64,000 nucleotides of DNA from Roseburia sp. AM59-24XD (GCF_003478445.1 NZ_QUET01000001.1:124001-188000), one strand, 5' to 3'; counted from the first letter of the stretch, positions 35,723-45,020 are shown. Numbers and translations are program-made. The notes: generated by a model not told the origin, from the letters alone.

Positions 35723-36282
35723 TTACTCCCACGGAAAAAAGTGAGAGTATGTAATGCCGCCAATCCCACACAAATAAAAAACAGATTTCTTTTTCGGGCG
35801 GTGTCGGTCACGGTTGGAGATATTTCTTCAATTTCCGCCTTTACTTTCTCCTTTGCAATCGCAACAGATTTCTGTATTGCCGAAGCGGTGCAATGCTCCA
35901 TAGCGGCGATTTGGTAAAAATTGAACTCATACTCGTAGTAGAGCAGGAAACGCCGCCTTTGTATCTCTGGAAGGCTCCCAACCGCCTTATAGAGCGTTTC
36001 ATTCCGTTCTTCCTCAACCATGCGTTCATCAAGGCTCTTAGGCACACGCAACGCCCGTCTGTAAAGGGTTTCGTCCCATACCTCGTTAAACTCCCTGTGC
36101 CGCTCGTCCCATTAGAAAAGATTCCTGTTCCTGCGCTCCATCTGCCGAAACTCCATAAAGAACTGTTCCGACACTTCCAACTCGTGGGATTTGCCCTGCC
36201 CGTCCTTAAAGCTGATAAAATACCTTGTGCCGCTTTCCGTGGATTCCTCCCGAAGCGTGTATGCCTTAACCCTGTATGCCAT
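35723..36282 (-). pseudogene. Sigma-like regulator interrupted by an in-frame TAA
   Basis: The first part (MAYRVKAYTLREESTESGTR ... ERRNRNLF) ends at TAA 36112-36114. The same frame continues immediately with WDERHREFNEVWDETLYRRA and a sigma region 4-like HTH (FYQIAAMEHCTASAIQKSV). CAA (Gln) to TAA is the simplest cause. Near the end, adding one A at about 35818 would give a basic tail ending HFFPWE at 35723, right before the next ribosome binding site; without it the frame runs on into the repA-like gene (to 35530). It is probably a broken regulator; the exact end is uncertain. Confidence 0.65.
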
Positions 36283-36365
36283 CCTGTTGTCCTCCTGCAA
36301 AAAATGAGTGAGGGGATTTCCATCCCTCACCCAGTAGCCCGCAGGATGGCAGGCTGTTTTAGAAG

Positions 36366-36791
36366 CTATAAAATTTTCCGCAGCTTCTTCCGCAGATGGT
36401 CTAACCTCGCATAGATGGCACCAGTCGTCAAATGCACAAGCGGGGCAATCTCCTTTGTGGAATACCCCTGCATTTTCAGCAGGACGATTTTCAAGGTACG
36501 CCCGTCCACCGTGACTAATACTTGATAGAGATTTTCGCTCTCAATCTCTTCCAGTAACTCCGCAACCGTACCCACTTCCGCCTGCCGCTCCCTGCCTGCC
36601 ATGTCCTCAAGATATTCCGCAACGTCATTCGTCCATCGGTAAAACCGCCTGTTGGAATTGAAGTCTGCCCTGTCCGCCATGCGTATCTGCTCAATGGTCG
36701 CTTCATCAACGCCGCACTCACGCAGCAGCTTTTCCTCCGCTTCTTTCCAGATACGCCATTTCCTGTCCTCCCGTCCGTGGTTGTATGCCAT
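36366..36791 (-). CDS. Sigma-70 region 4-like protein
   Basis: A 141-residue protein starting MAYNHGREDRKWRIWKEAEE, with GAGGAA seven to eight bases upstream. The C-terminal HTH has KMQGYSTKEIAPLVHLTTGA and a basic helix (DHLRKKLRKIL). A charged N-terminal helical region precedes it. It is one of three sigma-like genes in a row in this element; they probably form a regulatory cascade for transfer genes. Confidence 0.75.
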   Translation of the reverse strand: MAYNHGREDRKWRIWKEAEEKLLRECGVDEATIEQIRMADRADFNSNRRFYRWTNDVAEYLEDMAGRERQAEVGTVAELLEEIESENLYQVLVTVDGRTLKIVLLKMQGYSTKEIAPLVHLTTGAIYARLDHLRKKLRKIL

Positions 36792-36885
36792 TCTTACTTC
36801 CTCCAATCAGAATTGATTGAGAGGGCAGAGAAAAGCCCCCTCATCTTCCCAAAGGAAAAAACAAGGGGGCTGAACGCCTTAAATT

Positions 36886-37398
36886 TTAATTTTCTATTAT
36901 CTTTCTTAGTTTTATTAGGATTCTGGCTTTGCGTTTGTTTACAACGCTCTGGGTTATGCCCAACCTCGCCCCGACTTCACGCTCGGAAAGTCCGTCAAAA
37001 AAGATTGCCTGTATCAGCTCCTGTTCACTATCCGACAGCAAAGGCAGGGCGGCTTTCAGCCTGTCCACCATGACCGCATTGACAACGGTTTCTGCAATGT
37101 CCACCGCTTCATCAGTGATAAAGTCCAGAGGATTCCCCTCGCTGTCCGTAAATCCGTCGAGAGATAGCAGTCTATTCTTTGTATCTAATTTTTGCAGATA
37201 ACGCCACCGTTCCTTGTCACGGTAGAAGTCTGTGTATTGCTCCCTCACGACTTCAAGCAGACAGCCTTGAATGGGGATAAACAGCTTGTCCATATAGGTC
37301 TGGTCGGATTCCCTGCAACGGCAGAACTCCGTGTAGGATAATTCCACATAGCCGCCACTTTCTCTGATATATACCTTTCTTGGTGCATATTTCACCAT
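36886..37398 (-). CDS. Sigma-70 family-like protein
   Basis: A 170-residue protein starting MVKYAPRKVYIRESGGYVEL after GGGAGG. It has a sigma region 4 HTH at the C-terminus (LPLLSDSEQELIQAIFFDGL, then SEREVGARLGITQSVVNKRK). It is the most upstream of the regulatory genes, and its leader contains a terminator-like attenuator. It is likely the first switch of the element's regulatory set. Confidence 0.8.
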   Translation of the reverse strand: MVKYAPRKVYIRESGGYVELSYTEFCRCRESDQTYMDKLFIPIQGCLLEVVREQYTDFYRDKERWRYLQKLDTKNRLLSLDGFTDSEGNPLDFITDEAVDIAETVVNAVMVDRLKAALPLLSDSEQELIQAIFFDGLSEREVGARLGITQSVVNKRKARILIKLRKIIEN

Positions 37399-37508
37399 AA
37401 ATACCTCCCATCTGAATTTTTGAAATGTAAAAAATCCAGATGGAGAGGCGGAGAACGACACCGCATATCAGAAACAGCCCTACGGCACTTTCCAACAAAA
37501 ATCGACAA

Positions 37509-37544
37509 AAGAAAAACCGCAAAGGCTCTGTGACCTTTACGGTT
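37509..37544 (-). terminator. Attenuator-type terminator in the sigma-like gene leader
   Basis: On the minus strand AACCGtAAAGG and CCTTTgCGGTT (37544 to 37515, one mismatch) are followed by TTTTTC. It sits only about 12 bases downstream of the predicted transcription start and about 110 bases before the gene, so it would stop most transcripts. Confidence 0.6.
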
Positions 37545-37562
37545 ATAGGAAATAGTAATTCT

Positions 37563-37592
37563 ATTGTATGGAGATTGTACTTCTACTTTCAA
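37563..37592 (-). promoter_or_regulatory. Probable promoter of the sigma-like gene cluster
   Basis: On the minus strand TTGAAA (37592-37587) and TACAAT (37568-37563), spaced by 18 bases. Confidence 0.5.
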
Positions 37593-37717
37593 GGTGAGAA
37601 GTACCGTTGCACTGGCAGAAATTTTTTTAACTGGTTTCCTGCCGTTCTCTGATATGCTATGTATTGATAAATTTTGCTTCGTATGAGCAGATAGATAACT
37701 GCCCGAAAAAAGGACAT

Positions 37718-37755
37718 AAAAAAATCCCTCCAAATTTAAAAACAAATTCAGAGGG
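37718..37755 (-). terminator. Terminator between the tet region and the regulatory cluster
   Basis: On the minus strand CCCTC...AATTT and AAATT...GAGGG arms (37755 to 37726) are followed by ATTTTTTT. I see no gene in 37400-37990. Confidence 0.6.
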
Positions 37756-37945
37756 TAATTTAGGGTATAACAAAATAACCCACCCGAATATCGTTTTTTT
37801 TATTTGGTGAGTTTGTTCTTTCAAATACGAAACAAATGCTCATGTACGGTAAAGTATCACAAGAAAATTATGTCGAATTGACAGCCGCCTCCGCTATACC
37901 GAATAAGGAAATAAAGAGTCCTCAAATTTTGCGCTACTAAATGAA

Positions 37946-37973
37946 GACGAGCGGAAGTAATCTCCCGCTCGTC
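37946..37973 (-). terminator. Terminator of tet(40)
   Basis: GACGAGCGG and CCGCTCGTC arms (37973-37965 and 37954-37946 on the minus strand), then TTCATTT, 22 bases after the tet(40) stop. Confidence 0.6.
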
Positions 37974-37994
37974 AGTAAACTTAACTATGCCATA

Positions 37995-39214
37995 TCAATC
38001 CCGCTTCTTTCCCGCCACCGGCACTAAGAACAGCGCGGGCAACAGCAGGAAAGCGGTACAGACCAGCCCCCAGGGTATGGACACCTGCTGGGCTACCAGC
38101 CCCACAATAGGCCCGCCGATGATCTGCCCGAAAGAGTCCAGCTGTCCGCTGGTGGAAAAGACTGTGGCGCGCATTTTCTCATCCACTTGGTCGTTCATCC
38201 AGGCGGCCAGCACAGGCTCCTTGATGGTGCGCATAAGCCCCGCCAGCAGGAACACCAACAACATGAACCAAAAGCTCCGCCCCACCGCGAAGAGAACCAG
38301 GAACAGGATATACCCGGCGCTGGTGGACATGACCACACTGGTTCGGCTGACAGTCCCTTTTTTCTCCATGCGGGCGATGAGCAACTGAGAAGCCAGAATA
38401 CCTAAGCCGTTGCCGATAAGACTGATAACACCGAACCAAGTGACGCTGTTCAGCGGCCCGATAACGGGTATTACCGTGTCATCCAGAAAATGAGCGGTGG
38501 AGAGCCGGTCAAAGCCTTCACTGGCAAGTCCCCCGCATAGTGTGATTGCTAAGAGCGCCAGCAACACAGGTGCGCCTTTCACAAAGCCCAGGTTGAGCTT
38601 GAACAGGCAGACAAAGTCTTTAAGCAAGCCCTGCCGTTCCTCAATAGCAGGGGAGAAGTTGGTTTCTGGCATGATGCGAACCATCACCAGCCCCAACAAC
38701 AAGCACAAACTGCCCCCCAAGATGAGAGGCATTTGCAGGTTTATGTTTCCCAGCAGTGTGCCCAGCACCACGCCCAGAACGCCGCCGATTTGCCCCATTT
38801 GACTGCCCCGCAGGAACACCTTGTCTATGGGTTTGTCCTCTTCCTCCGAGGCAATCCACGCCTCCAGAGCGCCGGTGATGAAGGTATCACCGCAACCCCA
38901 GACAACCTGGCCAGCAGAACCGGCGCGAACCACGGTAGCGCACCCTCCATCAGAAAGCCCAGGCCGTAGAGGAACATTCCAATCAGCACCGAGCGCCGAC
39001 GGCTATACAAATCCGCCACCACACCGGTGGGCATCTCGAACAGAAAGCAGGAGGTCTCCTGAACCGTCCCTACCAGGACAAGCTGGAAAGCATCCAGCTG
39101 CACCACCTCCAGGTGGTACACGATGGAAAGCACTGTGGACATAGAAACCGCCAGGGAACAGACAAATCGGAACAGCAGGTAGACAGAATATGCCTTTGAA
39201 TTTTTAGCAAACAT
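37995..39214 (-). pseudogene. tet(40): Tetracycline efflux MFS transporter Tet(40)-like, frameshifted
   Basis: Reading from MFAKNSKAYSVYLLFRF at 39214 gives transmembrane segments and the MFS loop FEMPTGVVADLYSRRRS. At about 38910 the frame breaks: GCTGGCCAGGTT lacks one C relative to GCCCAG, which would read LLAQVVWGCGDTFITGALEA. The remainder continues intact to 37995. With that base restored the protein is 406 residues, the length of Tet(40), and it sits next to tet(O) as described for tet(40). As written it cannot make a full pump. The recurring single-base losses in this window make an artefact plausible. Confidence 0.85.
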
Positions 39215-39264
39215 GAAGTTACATTCTCCTTTCAAATCTCATTTTATATGACTTTTGCAAGCTG

Positions 39265-41184
39265 TTAAGCTAACTTGTGGAACATATGCCGAACCTTATC
39301 TATACGGCTATTCGGGCGGCGGGGTTGGCAAATAAATTTACCAATAGCTGGCTGGTATCCTTTTAACTCTGTCAAGCAGACTCCCTGCCCATTTGTGAAA
39401 TAAGTTAAATCGTTCCTGTATTCTTGAATACATCTAGCAGGGATTTCTCCTTTCAGAATGACCTCGTCATTCTTTATCTGAGTACTTACAATATCTGCAC
39501 AATACCTTGGAGCATCATGATACGCCCGTGAGAGATATTCCTGCGGTGCATAAATTTCAAAGTGGAGATATGGCTCTAATAGTTCTGTCCCTGCTTTTTT
39601 TAAAGCCTGCTCCAATACGATAGGGGAAAGCAGCCGAAAGTCTGCGGGGGTACTTACAGGACTATAATACAATCCATATTCAAAACAGATTTTACAGTCT
39701 GTCACTTTCCATCCATACAGCCCCTGCTCGCAGCCATAAAGAACCCCCTCCATAACCGCATTTTGGAACGATTGATTTAAATATCCAAGTGAAACTCTGC
39801 TTTCATACTGCACTCCGCTTCCAATAGGGAGCGGCTCTATGGACAACCCGACAGAAGCCCAGAAAGGATTTGGCGGGACTTCTATGTGGATGGTATATTC
39901 TGCTTTTCTAAGCGGTCTTTCCATATATATAACAGTAGGCTCTTTTATTTCTGCCTCCACATGATATTTTTCCTCAAGGATGGCACAAATGACTTCCATC
40001 TGCACATTCCCCAAAAAAGAAAGTATAATCTCATGCGTTGTAGTATCCACATAATATTTTAAAAGAGGGTCGCCATCTGAAATTTCTGTAAGTGCCCCAA
40101 GCAATATTTCCCGCTGTTCAGGTTTCTTTACTGCAATCGTTGTTTGGAGCATAGGGAGAGGATTTTCAATAAATTTTCTCTGCGGCAACAGCATTTCGTT
40201 CCCCAAAATACTGTTTAGCTGCAAAACATCATTTGGTAAAATTACAATATCACCAGAGCAGGCTGTATCGGATGGATATAATTCACCGTTTGTCGGAACA
40301 CACATCTCTGTGATTTTTATTTTCTCTTTTTCAGATATTCTAATAACATCCCTCAAATGCAATGTTCCGCTATATATACGCACATAAACAAAACGCCGCC
40401 TTTTCTCTGAATATTCAATCTTAAAAACCTGCCCGCATAATTCAGATTGACCTTCAGGCGTTGATGAATAAAATTTACTGGCAATCACTTCTATAAGCTG
40501 CCGAATCCCCAGATTGTTTTTAGCGCTTCCGTGATAAACGGGAAATAACGTTCCGTTTTGGAATCTCCTGTTTTCTTCCTGTTCCAGTTCTGACATTTTA
40601 AACGGTTTCCCTGACATATATTTCTCTAATAGTTCATCGTTTCCCATAATTACCGCATCCCACTGTTCCATATCGTCATTGTCCGTTACATTTATATGGG
40701 GATGCTGCCCAACCTTTTGCTTCACTATAATTTCCGAAGAAAGCTTTGCTTTCATTTCCCGATATACCATTGGCAAATCAATCCCCTCTTGGTCAATTTT
40801 ATTGATGAAAAAGATTGTCGGAATCTTCATTGTCTGTAGTGCATGAAACAGTATACGGGTCTGTGCCTGTATGCCATCCTTTGCAGAAACTAATAATACT
40901 GCTCCGTCTAAAACGGATAAAGAACGGTATACTTCCGCCAAAAAATCCATATGGCCTGGCGTATCTATAATGTTGACTTTTACATCCTCCCACTGAAAAG
41001 ATGTCACTGCTGTCTGGATAGTGATTCCCCTTTGACGCTCCAAATTCATTGTATCTGTCCTTGTTGTGCCTTCATCTACGCTCCCTAGTTCTGCAATTGC
41101 ACCACTGGTATATAATAAACTTTCCGTTAATGTTGTCTTTCCTGCGTCAACGTGAGCCAGAATGCCTAAGTTAATTATTTTCAT
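39265..41184 (-). CDS. tet(O): Tetracycline ribosomal protection protein Tet(O)
   Basis: An intact 639-residue protein, the exact length of Tet(O). It is an elongation-factor-G-like GTPase that expels tetracycline from the ribosome. GTPase motifs: [13 protein letters not shown] (G1), DTPGHMDF (G3) and FINKIDQ (G4). The C-terminus ([20 protein letters not shown]) matches the family. I recognise the sequence as Tet(O); small mosaic segments from tet(32) or tet(W) cannot be ruled out by eye. AGGAGG precedes the ATG. Expression is probably controlled by the leader attenuator upstream. Confidence 0.93.
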   Translation of the reverse strand: MKIINLGILAHVDAGKTTLTESLLYTSGAIAELGSVDEGTTRTDTMNLERQRGITIQTAVTSFQWEDVKVNIIDTPGHMDFLAEVYRSLSVLDGAVLLVSAKDGIQAQTRILFHALQTMKIPTIFFINKIDQEGIDLPMVYREMKAKLSSEIIVKQKVGQHPHINVTDNDDMEQWDAVIMGNDELLEKYMSGKPFKMSELEQEENRRFQNGTLFPVYHGSAKNNLGIRQLIEVIASKFYSSTPEGQSELCGQVFKIEYSEKRRRFVYVRIYSGTLHLRDVIRISEKEKIKITEMCVPTNGELYPSDTACSGDIVILPNDVLQLNSILGNEMLLPQRKFIENPLPMLQTTIAVKKPEQREILLGALTEISDGDPLLKYYVDTTTHEIILSFLGNVQMEVICAILEEKYHVEAEIKEPTVIYMERPLRKAEYTIHIEVPPNPFWASVGLSIEPLPIGSGVQYESRVSLGYLNQSFQNAVMEGVLYGCEQGLYGWKVTDCKICFEYGLYYSPVSTPADFRLLSPIVLEQALKKAGTELLEPYLHFEIYAPQEYLSRAYHDAPRYCADIVSTQIKNDEVILKGEIPARCIQEYRNDLTYFTNGQGVCLTELKGYQPAIGKFICQPRRPNSRIDKVRHMFHKLA

Positions 41185-41226
41185 GTGATTTTCCTCCTAT
41201 CAACACCCAAAAAAGGGCATAAAAAT

Positions 41227-41256
41227 ACCCAGTGATAAATACTCCTATCACTGGGT
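41227..41256 (-). terminator. Attenuator hairpin in the tet(O) leader
   Basis: On the minus strand ACCCAGTGATA, loop, TATCACTGGGT (11 perfect pairs), then ATTTTT. It lies about 40 bases before the tet(O) start codon, inside the transcribed leader. Confidence 0.8.
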
Positions 41257-41408
41257 AAATAACTCCAATAGCCCCAAAACACTTATATGTTTTCGGGCAT
41301 ATAAAATTACATGATAAAAGTATTCTTAAACTGGGTACAAAAAACTAAGCCCCATATTAAAAGTGAAACGGGACTGCTACTTTTTGTTCCCACTATCAAA
41401 TTGACAGT

Positions 41409-41432
41409 TTATTTAAGAATACCTTGCCGCAT
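41409..41432 (-). CDS. tet(O) leader peptide
   Basis: ATG to TAA encodes the seven-residue peptide MRQGILK after an AAGGAG site. Its coding bases (GTATTCTTAAA...ACTG) can pair with CAGTTTAAGAATAC further down the leader, so ribosome position on this peptide could decide whether the downstream terminator forms. Confidence 0.65.
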   Translation of the reverse strand: MRQGILK

Positions 41433-41464
41433 ATTTATTAACTCCTTGTATAATACTGAATCTA

Positions 41465-41493
41465 ATTATATTCCTTAACCCTTTATTTGTCAA
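41465..41493 (-). promoter_or_regulatory. tet(O) promoter
   Basis: On the minus strand TTGACA (41493-41488) and TATAAT (41470-41465), 17-base spacing: both boxes match consensus exactly. Confidence 0.88.
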
Positions 41494-41550
41494 GCTGACA
41501 AACTAAAGCAGAAAAAGCGGCAGGATTTCCCCCTGCCACTAATCATCTGT

Positions 41551-41925
41551 TTATGCAAAAATAATTTCCTTTTCCACAATCTCCCTCGCACAAGCCCTTA
41601 TGTTATTGAGGCATCCTGTCCATTCTAAGGCGTTTTCTGCCTTTAGCTGTTCCGTTATGCCCTGTGCCTGTTTCATACCCTCTATGAGCCTTTCAAAGCG
41701 TTCCTGTGCCTGTCTGTTGATGTCGGCAAGGTAGGCGTTTAGCCTGCCGCTTGTAAGAAGATTGGTGTATGTAACTTTACGGTACTGTTTTAGATAATCT
41801 AAATGCCGTTGCCCCCAGATGCCTATTGCCTGTTCTTCTTCGGCGGGTACAGTTAAGCACGGTATCAAATAATCCCCTTGCCTTTCGTATTTGCCGCCCA
41901 GTTCCTCAAATAATGATTTTGCCAT
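41551..41925 (-). CDS. tnpV: TnpV family transposon protein
   Basis: A 124-residue protein starting MAKSLFEELGGKYERQGDYL, with GGAGG upstream. It matches TnpV, a small protein found on Tn4451-like elements (YLKQYRKVTYTNLLTSGRLN). The biochemical role is unknown. It is the outermost gene at the right end, 56 bases from the junction. Confidence 0.8.
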   Translation of the reverse strand: MAKSLFEELGGKYERQGDYLIPCLTVPAEEEQAIGIWGQRHLDYLKQYRKVTYTNLLTSGRLNAYLADINRQAQERFERLIEGMKQAQGITEQLKAENALEWTGCLNNIRACAREIVEKEIIFA

Positions 41926-41981
41926 TGTCTGTTACCTCCACATTCTTTTTTATTTTGAATGTCCGCAAAATCCGTCCTACA

Positions 41982-42923
41982 TCTATCGAGCAGAGAGAAG
42001 GAAGAGGCTTGCGGCAGGGAAATGAAAACAGTGAAGTGGCGGTATACCGTTATGTCACCAAAGGAACCTTTGATGCATACAGTTGGAGCCTTGTGGAGAA
42101 CAAACAGCGTTTTATATCACAGGTGATGACCAGCAAGTCCATTTCAAGGAGCTGTGAGGATATCGACGAAGCAACACTATCGTATGCTGAGATTAAGGCT
42201 GTGGCAACTGGAAATCCATTGATCAAAGAAAAGATGGAAGTGGATAATGAGGTGCAGAGACTCAAGATGTTAAAGGCATCCTATGATAGTCAGCATTACA
42301 GCCTGCAGGATCAGTTTATGATCAAATTTCCGAAACTGATCGCTGCGGCAAATGAAAAGCTGAAATGTGTTCATGCAGATATTAAGAAACGGGATGAACA
42401 GGTGCTTGCCACGGATGAGGAGTTTGCCATTAAAGTGGGAAATATGACCTTTCATGAGCGTGTGGATGGCGGCACGGCTGTGTTGGCAGCAGTCAGTAAA
42501 TGCAAGGTTGGAGAGACAACCGGAATCGGAGAGTACCGTGGTTTTGAGGTGCAGGTGGAGAAAAACTTTATCGGAGTGAATTACCTGATCCTGCATGGGC
42601 GAACTGATTACAAGGTGGAATTATCCAACTCCCCGGTGGGATGTATGGTCAAACTGGAAAACTGTTTCAACGGAATGGATGGAAACATTGAATTTCTGGA
42701 GAAGAAGTTAGAGCAGTATCAGCGTGATATGGAACAGGCAAAGGCAGAATACGAAAAGCCGTTTGCCTACGAGGAAGAATTGAAAAGCAAGACTGCCAGA
42801 CAGTTTGAACTCAATACCCAGCTTGATCTGGAGAATAAATCGATCACAGAAAAAAACGGGCAGGAGATCAGTCAGGTGGCAGAGAATGATTATCCGTATG
42901 GAGAAAGGAAGGATTACCGATGA
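41982..42923 (+). pseudogene. 3' part of the disrupted SNF2 helicase/methylase
   Basis: It resumes in frame at SIEQREGRGLRQGNENSEVA, which is helicase motif VI, and continues through ISRSCEDIDEATLSYAEIKA to a coiled-coil C-terminus that stops at 42923. Together with 25331-29826 it forms one gene of about 1,800 residues. Without excision of the element this half has no start codon of its own. Its stop overlaps the sortase ATG. Confidence 0.88.
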
Positions 42924-43564
42924 AGAGACGAATAAAAAAGGATATTGTGTTGATTTTACTGGGGGTTGCCATTGTCGCAATCCCCTTTCTTTTGCGGATG
43001 AAAGAGCAGGAGAGAAGTAACCGTTATATGAAAGCGTTTGAGGAGGAACAGAATGAAGAGAAGCAGAACAAAAAAGATCATAAAAAGAAAGATTCCCTTT
43101 TATTACAGGAGGGTGTTATCGGGATTATTGAAATACCGAGCTTAGATATTAAATATCCGGTATTTGAAGGAGCCGGCAGTGTGCAGCTTAATGAGGGCAT
43201 TGGTCATATGACCAATACGACAGAGCTTTGTGGAAAAGGAAACTGTGTTCTTGCCGGACATAATGGCAGCCGCCGTGGAGTGTATTTTACTTATCTATGC
43301 AACATAGAAGCCGGGGCGAAGGTCATGCTTATGAATAGAAAGAAGGAAAAGCACGAATACACGGTAAAAGAGATGAAAGTTGTAAATCCATACGATGAAT
43401 GGGTAACAAAGCAGACAGAGGGGGAAAGCCTTACGCTCTTTACCTGTGCGGAGCATGGCACAAAACGATTTGTAGTGAAGTGTGAGCCGGTAAATAATAC
43501 TGATCAACAGGATGGAGAAAAGACGGATCGGAGGAAAGGGGGTGGTGCCATTGGAAGTAAATAA
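42920..43564 (+). CDS. Sortase (class D-like)
   Basis: A 214-residue membrane protein. One N-terminal transmembrane segment (around residues 8-24, IVLILLGVAIVAIPFLL) is followed by a Lys/Glu-rich stalk and the sortase barrel. The catalytic His is in CVLAGHNGS (near 112), and the catalytic Cys and Arg are in LTLFTCAEHGTKRFVV (near 176 and 182). Sortases anchor proteins to the wall or build pili, here probably for the mating apparatus. It overlaps the helicase gene by four bases. Confidence 0.9.
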   Translation: MKRRIKKDIVLILLGVAIVAIPFLLRMKEQERSNRYMKAFEEEQNEEKQNKKDHKKKDSLLLQEGVIGIIEIPSLDIKYPVFEGAGSVQLNEGIGHMTNTTELCGKGNCVLAGHNGSRRGVYFTYLCNIEAGAKVMLMNRKKEKHEYTVKEMKVVNPYDEWVTKQTEGESLTLFTCAEHGTKRFVVKCEPVNNTDQQDGEKTDRRKGGGAIGSK

Positions 43565-43611
43565 TCCGGAAGTGAAGTCAGTTAGGAATGATGAAAGGAA
43601 GGTTGGTTTGT

Positions 43612-44297
43612 ATGAATTATGAGATTACAGTTAATCAGTTAAACAAAGAAGATGGAACATCCGTGCATTTGCATCGGTAGTGTTTGAGGAAAGTTTCAAG
43701 GTCAGCAACATTGCTGTCATTGAGAATAGGGATGGTCAGTGCTTTGTATCCATGCCGAGATATGCAAGCAGTAAAGACGACAGCGGATATAAGGATATCT
43801 GTCATCCGATCACAAAAGAATTTCGAGAAGAACTCTATGAAGGAATCATGAAAGCCTATGAACAGGTGCAGCAGATAGAAGAGAACCGTCTGCAGCTTAA
43901 GATCAGTCAGGTGGATCAGGAGAAATCACAGGAACTAAAGTTCAATGTAAAAGTTACTCCATTTGAACGGGATGGAAGCAACATCCGAGGGCTTGCGAGA
44001 ATTTATCTGGAGGACTGCTTTGTGATCAATAATGTATCATTGTTGCAGGGAAAGAACGGACTCTTTGTGGCAATGCCGTCCTATAAGACGAAACAGACCG
44101 ATGAACAGGGGAAGAGTATCTATCAGGATATCTGCTTTCCGGTAACGAAGGAATTTCGGGAAAAACTGTATGGAGCAGTGAGAAAGTCCTTTGAAGAGAG
44201 CAAGGAAAAGCAGAAAAGCGGTGACGGTAAGGAACAGCCGGAACCAAGTGCAGGGCGTGATGGCTGGCAGGAGGCGAAAGATACACCGTTTCGATGA
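43612..44297 (+). pseudogene. Tandem SpoVG-domain protein, frameshifted near its start
   Basis: ATG 43612 gives MNYEITVNQLNKEDGT and then falls out of frame. One extra A in GGAACATCC gives DGNIRAFASVVFEESFKVSN and joins the long downstream frame. Two SpoVG-like domains follow (around 43690-43860 and 43950-44190); the second has DGSNIRGLARIYLEDCFVIN, the same motif. SpoVG proteins bind RNA/DNA and regulate septation or gene expression; double versions occur on conjugative elements. Without repair only a GTG start at 43680 could make a truncated product. Confidence 0.75.
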
Positions 44298-44320
44298 GGA
44301 AAAGTAAGCCGGGATAAAGG

Positions 44321-44355
44321 GGCATCCTGTGGAGAGATTCATAGGATGCCTTTTT
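44321..44355 (+). terminator. Terminator of the conjugative remnant
   Basis: GGCATCCT and AGGATGCC arms (44321-44328 and 44343-44350) followed by TTTTT. Bases 44356-44580 hold nothing that I recognise. Confidence 0.8.
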
Positions 44356-44580
44356 CGGTGGAGAGGAAAAGGATATTGTGATATAATATTCAAAGGAGAA
44401 AGTTGCATATGAATTGAAAATTCTTTTTTAGAAGTATATAAAGAATTGTATTGTCAATTGCATGAATCTCTGTCTGATCTAGTGTGGTATATTTGTTAGC
44501 AATCAATACCAAAGGGTCAGAATAAAATAGATTTATGCACTTGCTTTTCCCATAAAGGAAAGTAATAGATAAATAGGAGA

Positions 44581-44614
44581 AGCGAGGGATGCTTCTTGTC
44601 CATAGGACAAGAAG
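44581..44614. repeat. Repeated leader element with hairpin, copy 1
   Basis: AGCGAGGGATGCTTCTTGTC continues into a perfect hairpin, CTTCTTGTCC-ATA-GGACAAGAAG (44592-44614), 52 bases before the Imm51-like gene. The first 21 bases recur with one difference at 53511-53531, also upstream of a small accessory gene. Confidence 0.6.
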
Positions 44615-44666
44615 ATGGAAACAGAAGTAAACTTAACAAATCGAAAGTTGAAAGGAGTACATTGCT

Positions 44667-45020
44667 ATGAAAGTTACAGAACAATTTGAAAAAGAAATTA
44701 CCCCGTTTTTCTGGATAGAACATGAAGAAAGTGCTTCTGTCTGCCTAAATGTAGGAGAATACCTACAAGAGATTTTTGATACTCGTGCGGATGAAGGATT
44801 TGAGGGGAACGGTTATGATTGGGGGAGTTTAGCACAAGTTTTTTTGGACGAACAGTGTTTAGATTTGCAAGAAAAAATATGCTTTGACCCAGAGGGCAGC
44901 ATGTTCTGCGTCTATTCAAAAGATAAAAATGCGTTGGCAGACTTTGTTCTTCGTTTCAAAAAAGCCTGTGAGGATAAATCCTTTATTTTAGACTTGTTCA
45001 GTCGTGCTGAATTAGACTAA
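44667..45020 (+). CDS. Imm51-like immunity protein (orphan)
   Basis: A 117-residue protein. The segment EGFEGNGYDWGSLAQVFLDE near residue 50 is characteristic of the Imm51 family, which neutralises polymorphic toxins. No toxin gene is adjacent, so it may protect against toxins of neighbouring cells. GAAAGGAG precedes the ATG. The assignment rests on this motif and on size. Confidence 0.7.
   Translation: MKVTEQFEKEITPFFWIEHEESASVCLNVGEYLQEIFDTRADEGFEGNGYDWGSLAQVFLDEQCLDLQEKICFDPEGSMFCVYSKDKNALADFVLRFKKACEDKSFILDLFSRAELD

Larger units (their letters stand above)
29825..41983. mobile_element. 12.16-kb serine-recombinase mobilizable element with tetracycline-resistance genes
   Basis: The disrupted helicase reads TGGAAGCCTTCC-TC on the left and TC-TATCGAGCAG on the right. 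Joining them at one TC restores WKPSSIEQREGR, a conserved helicase motif, in frame. TC is the complement of the GA dinucleotide used by TnpX-type recombinases. The two ends carry related inverted sequences: TTTTTTGCGGACAGTTCAA on the left and ATTTTGCGGACATTCAA on the right (reverse strand). Cargo, all on the minus strand: recombinase, small protein, ydbC, parB, mob, repA-like, sigma-like genes, tet(40), tet(O), tnpV. The interior is visibly more GC-rich than the flanks. Confidence 0.9.

Noticed and set aside
41826..41981. Start of a gene at 41826 on the plus strand
   Set aside because: These bases belong to the right end of the inserted element and to tnpV on the other strand; helicase similarity begins exactly at the junction.
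44026..44408. Two overlapping minus-strand frames in the SpoVG gene
   Set aside because: They lack ribosome binding sites and lie opposite clearly conserved SpoVG coding sequence.
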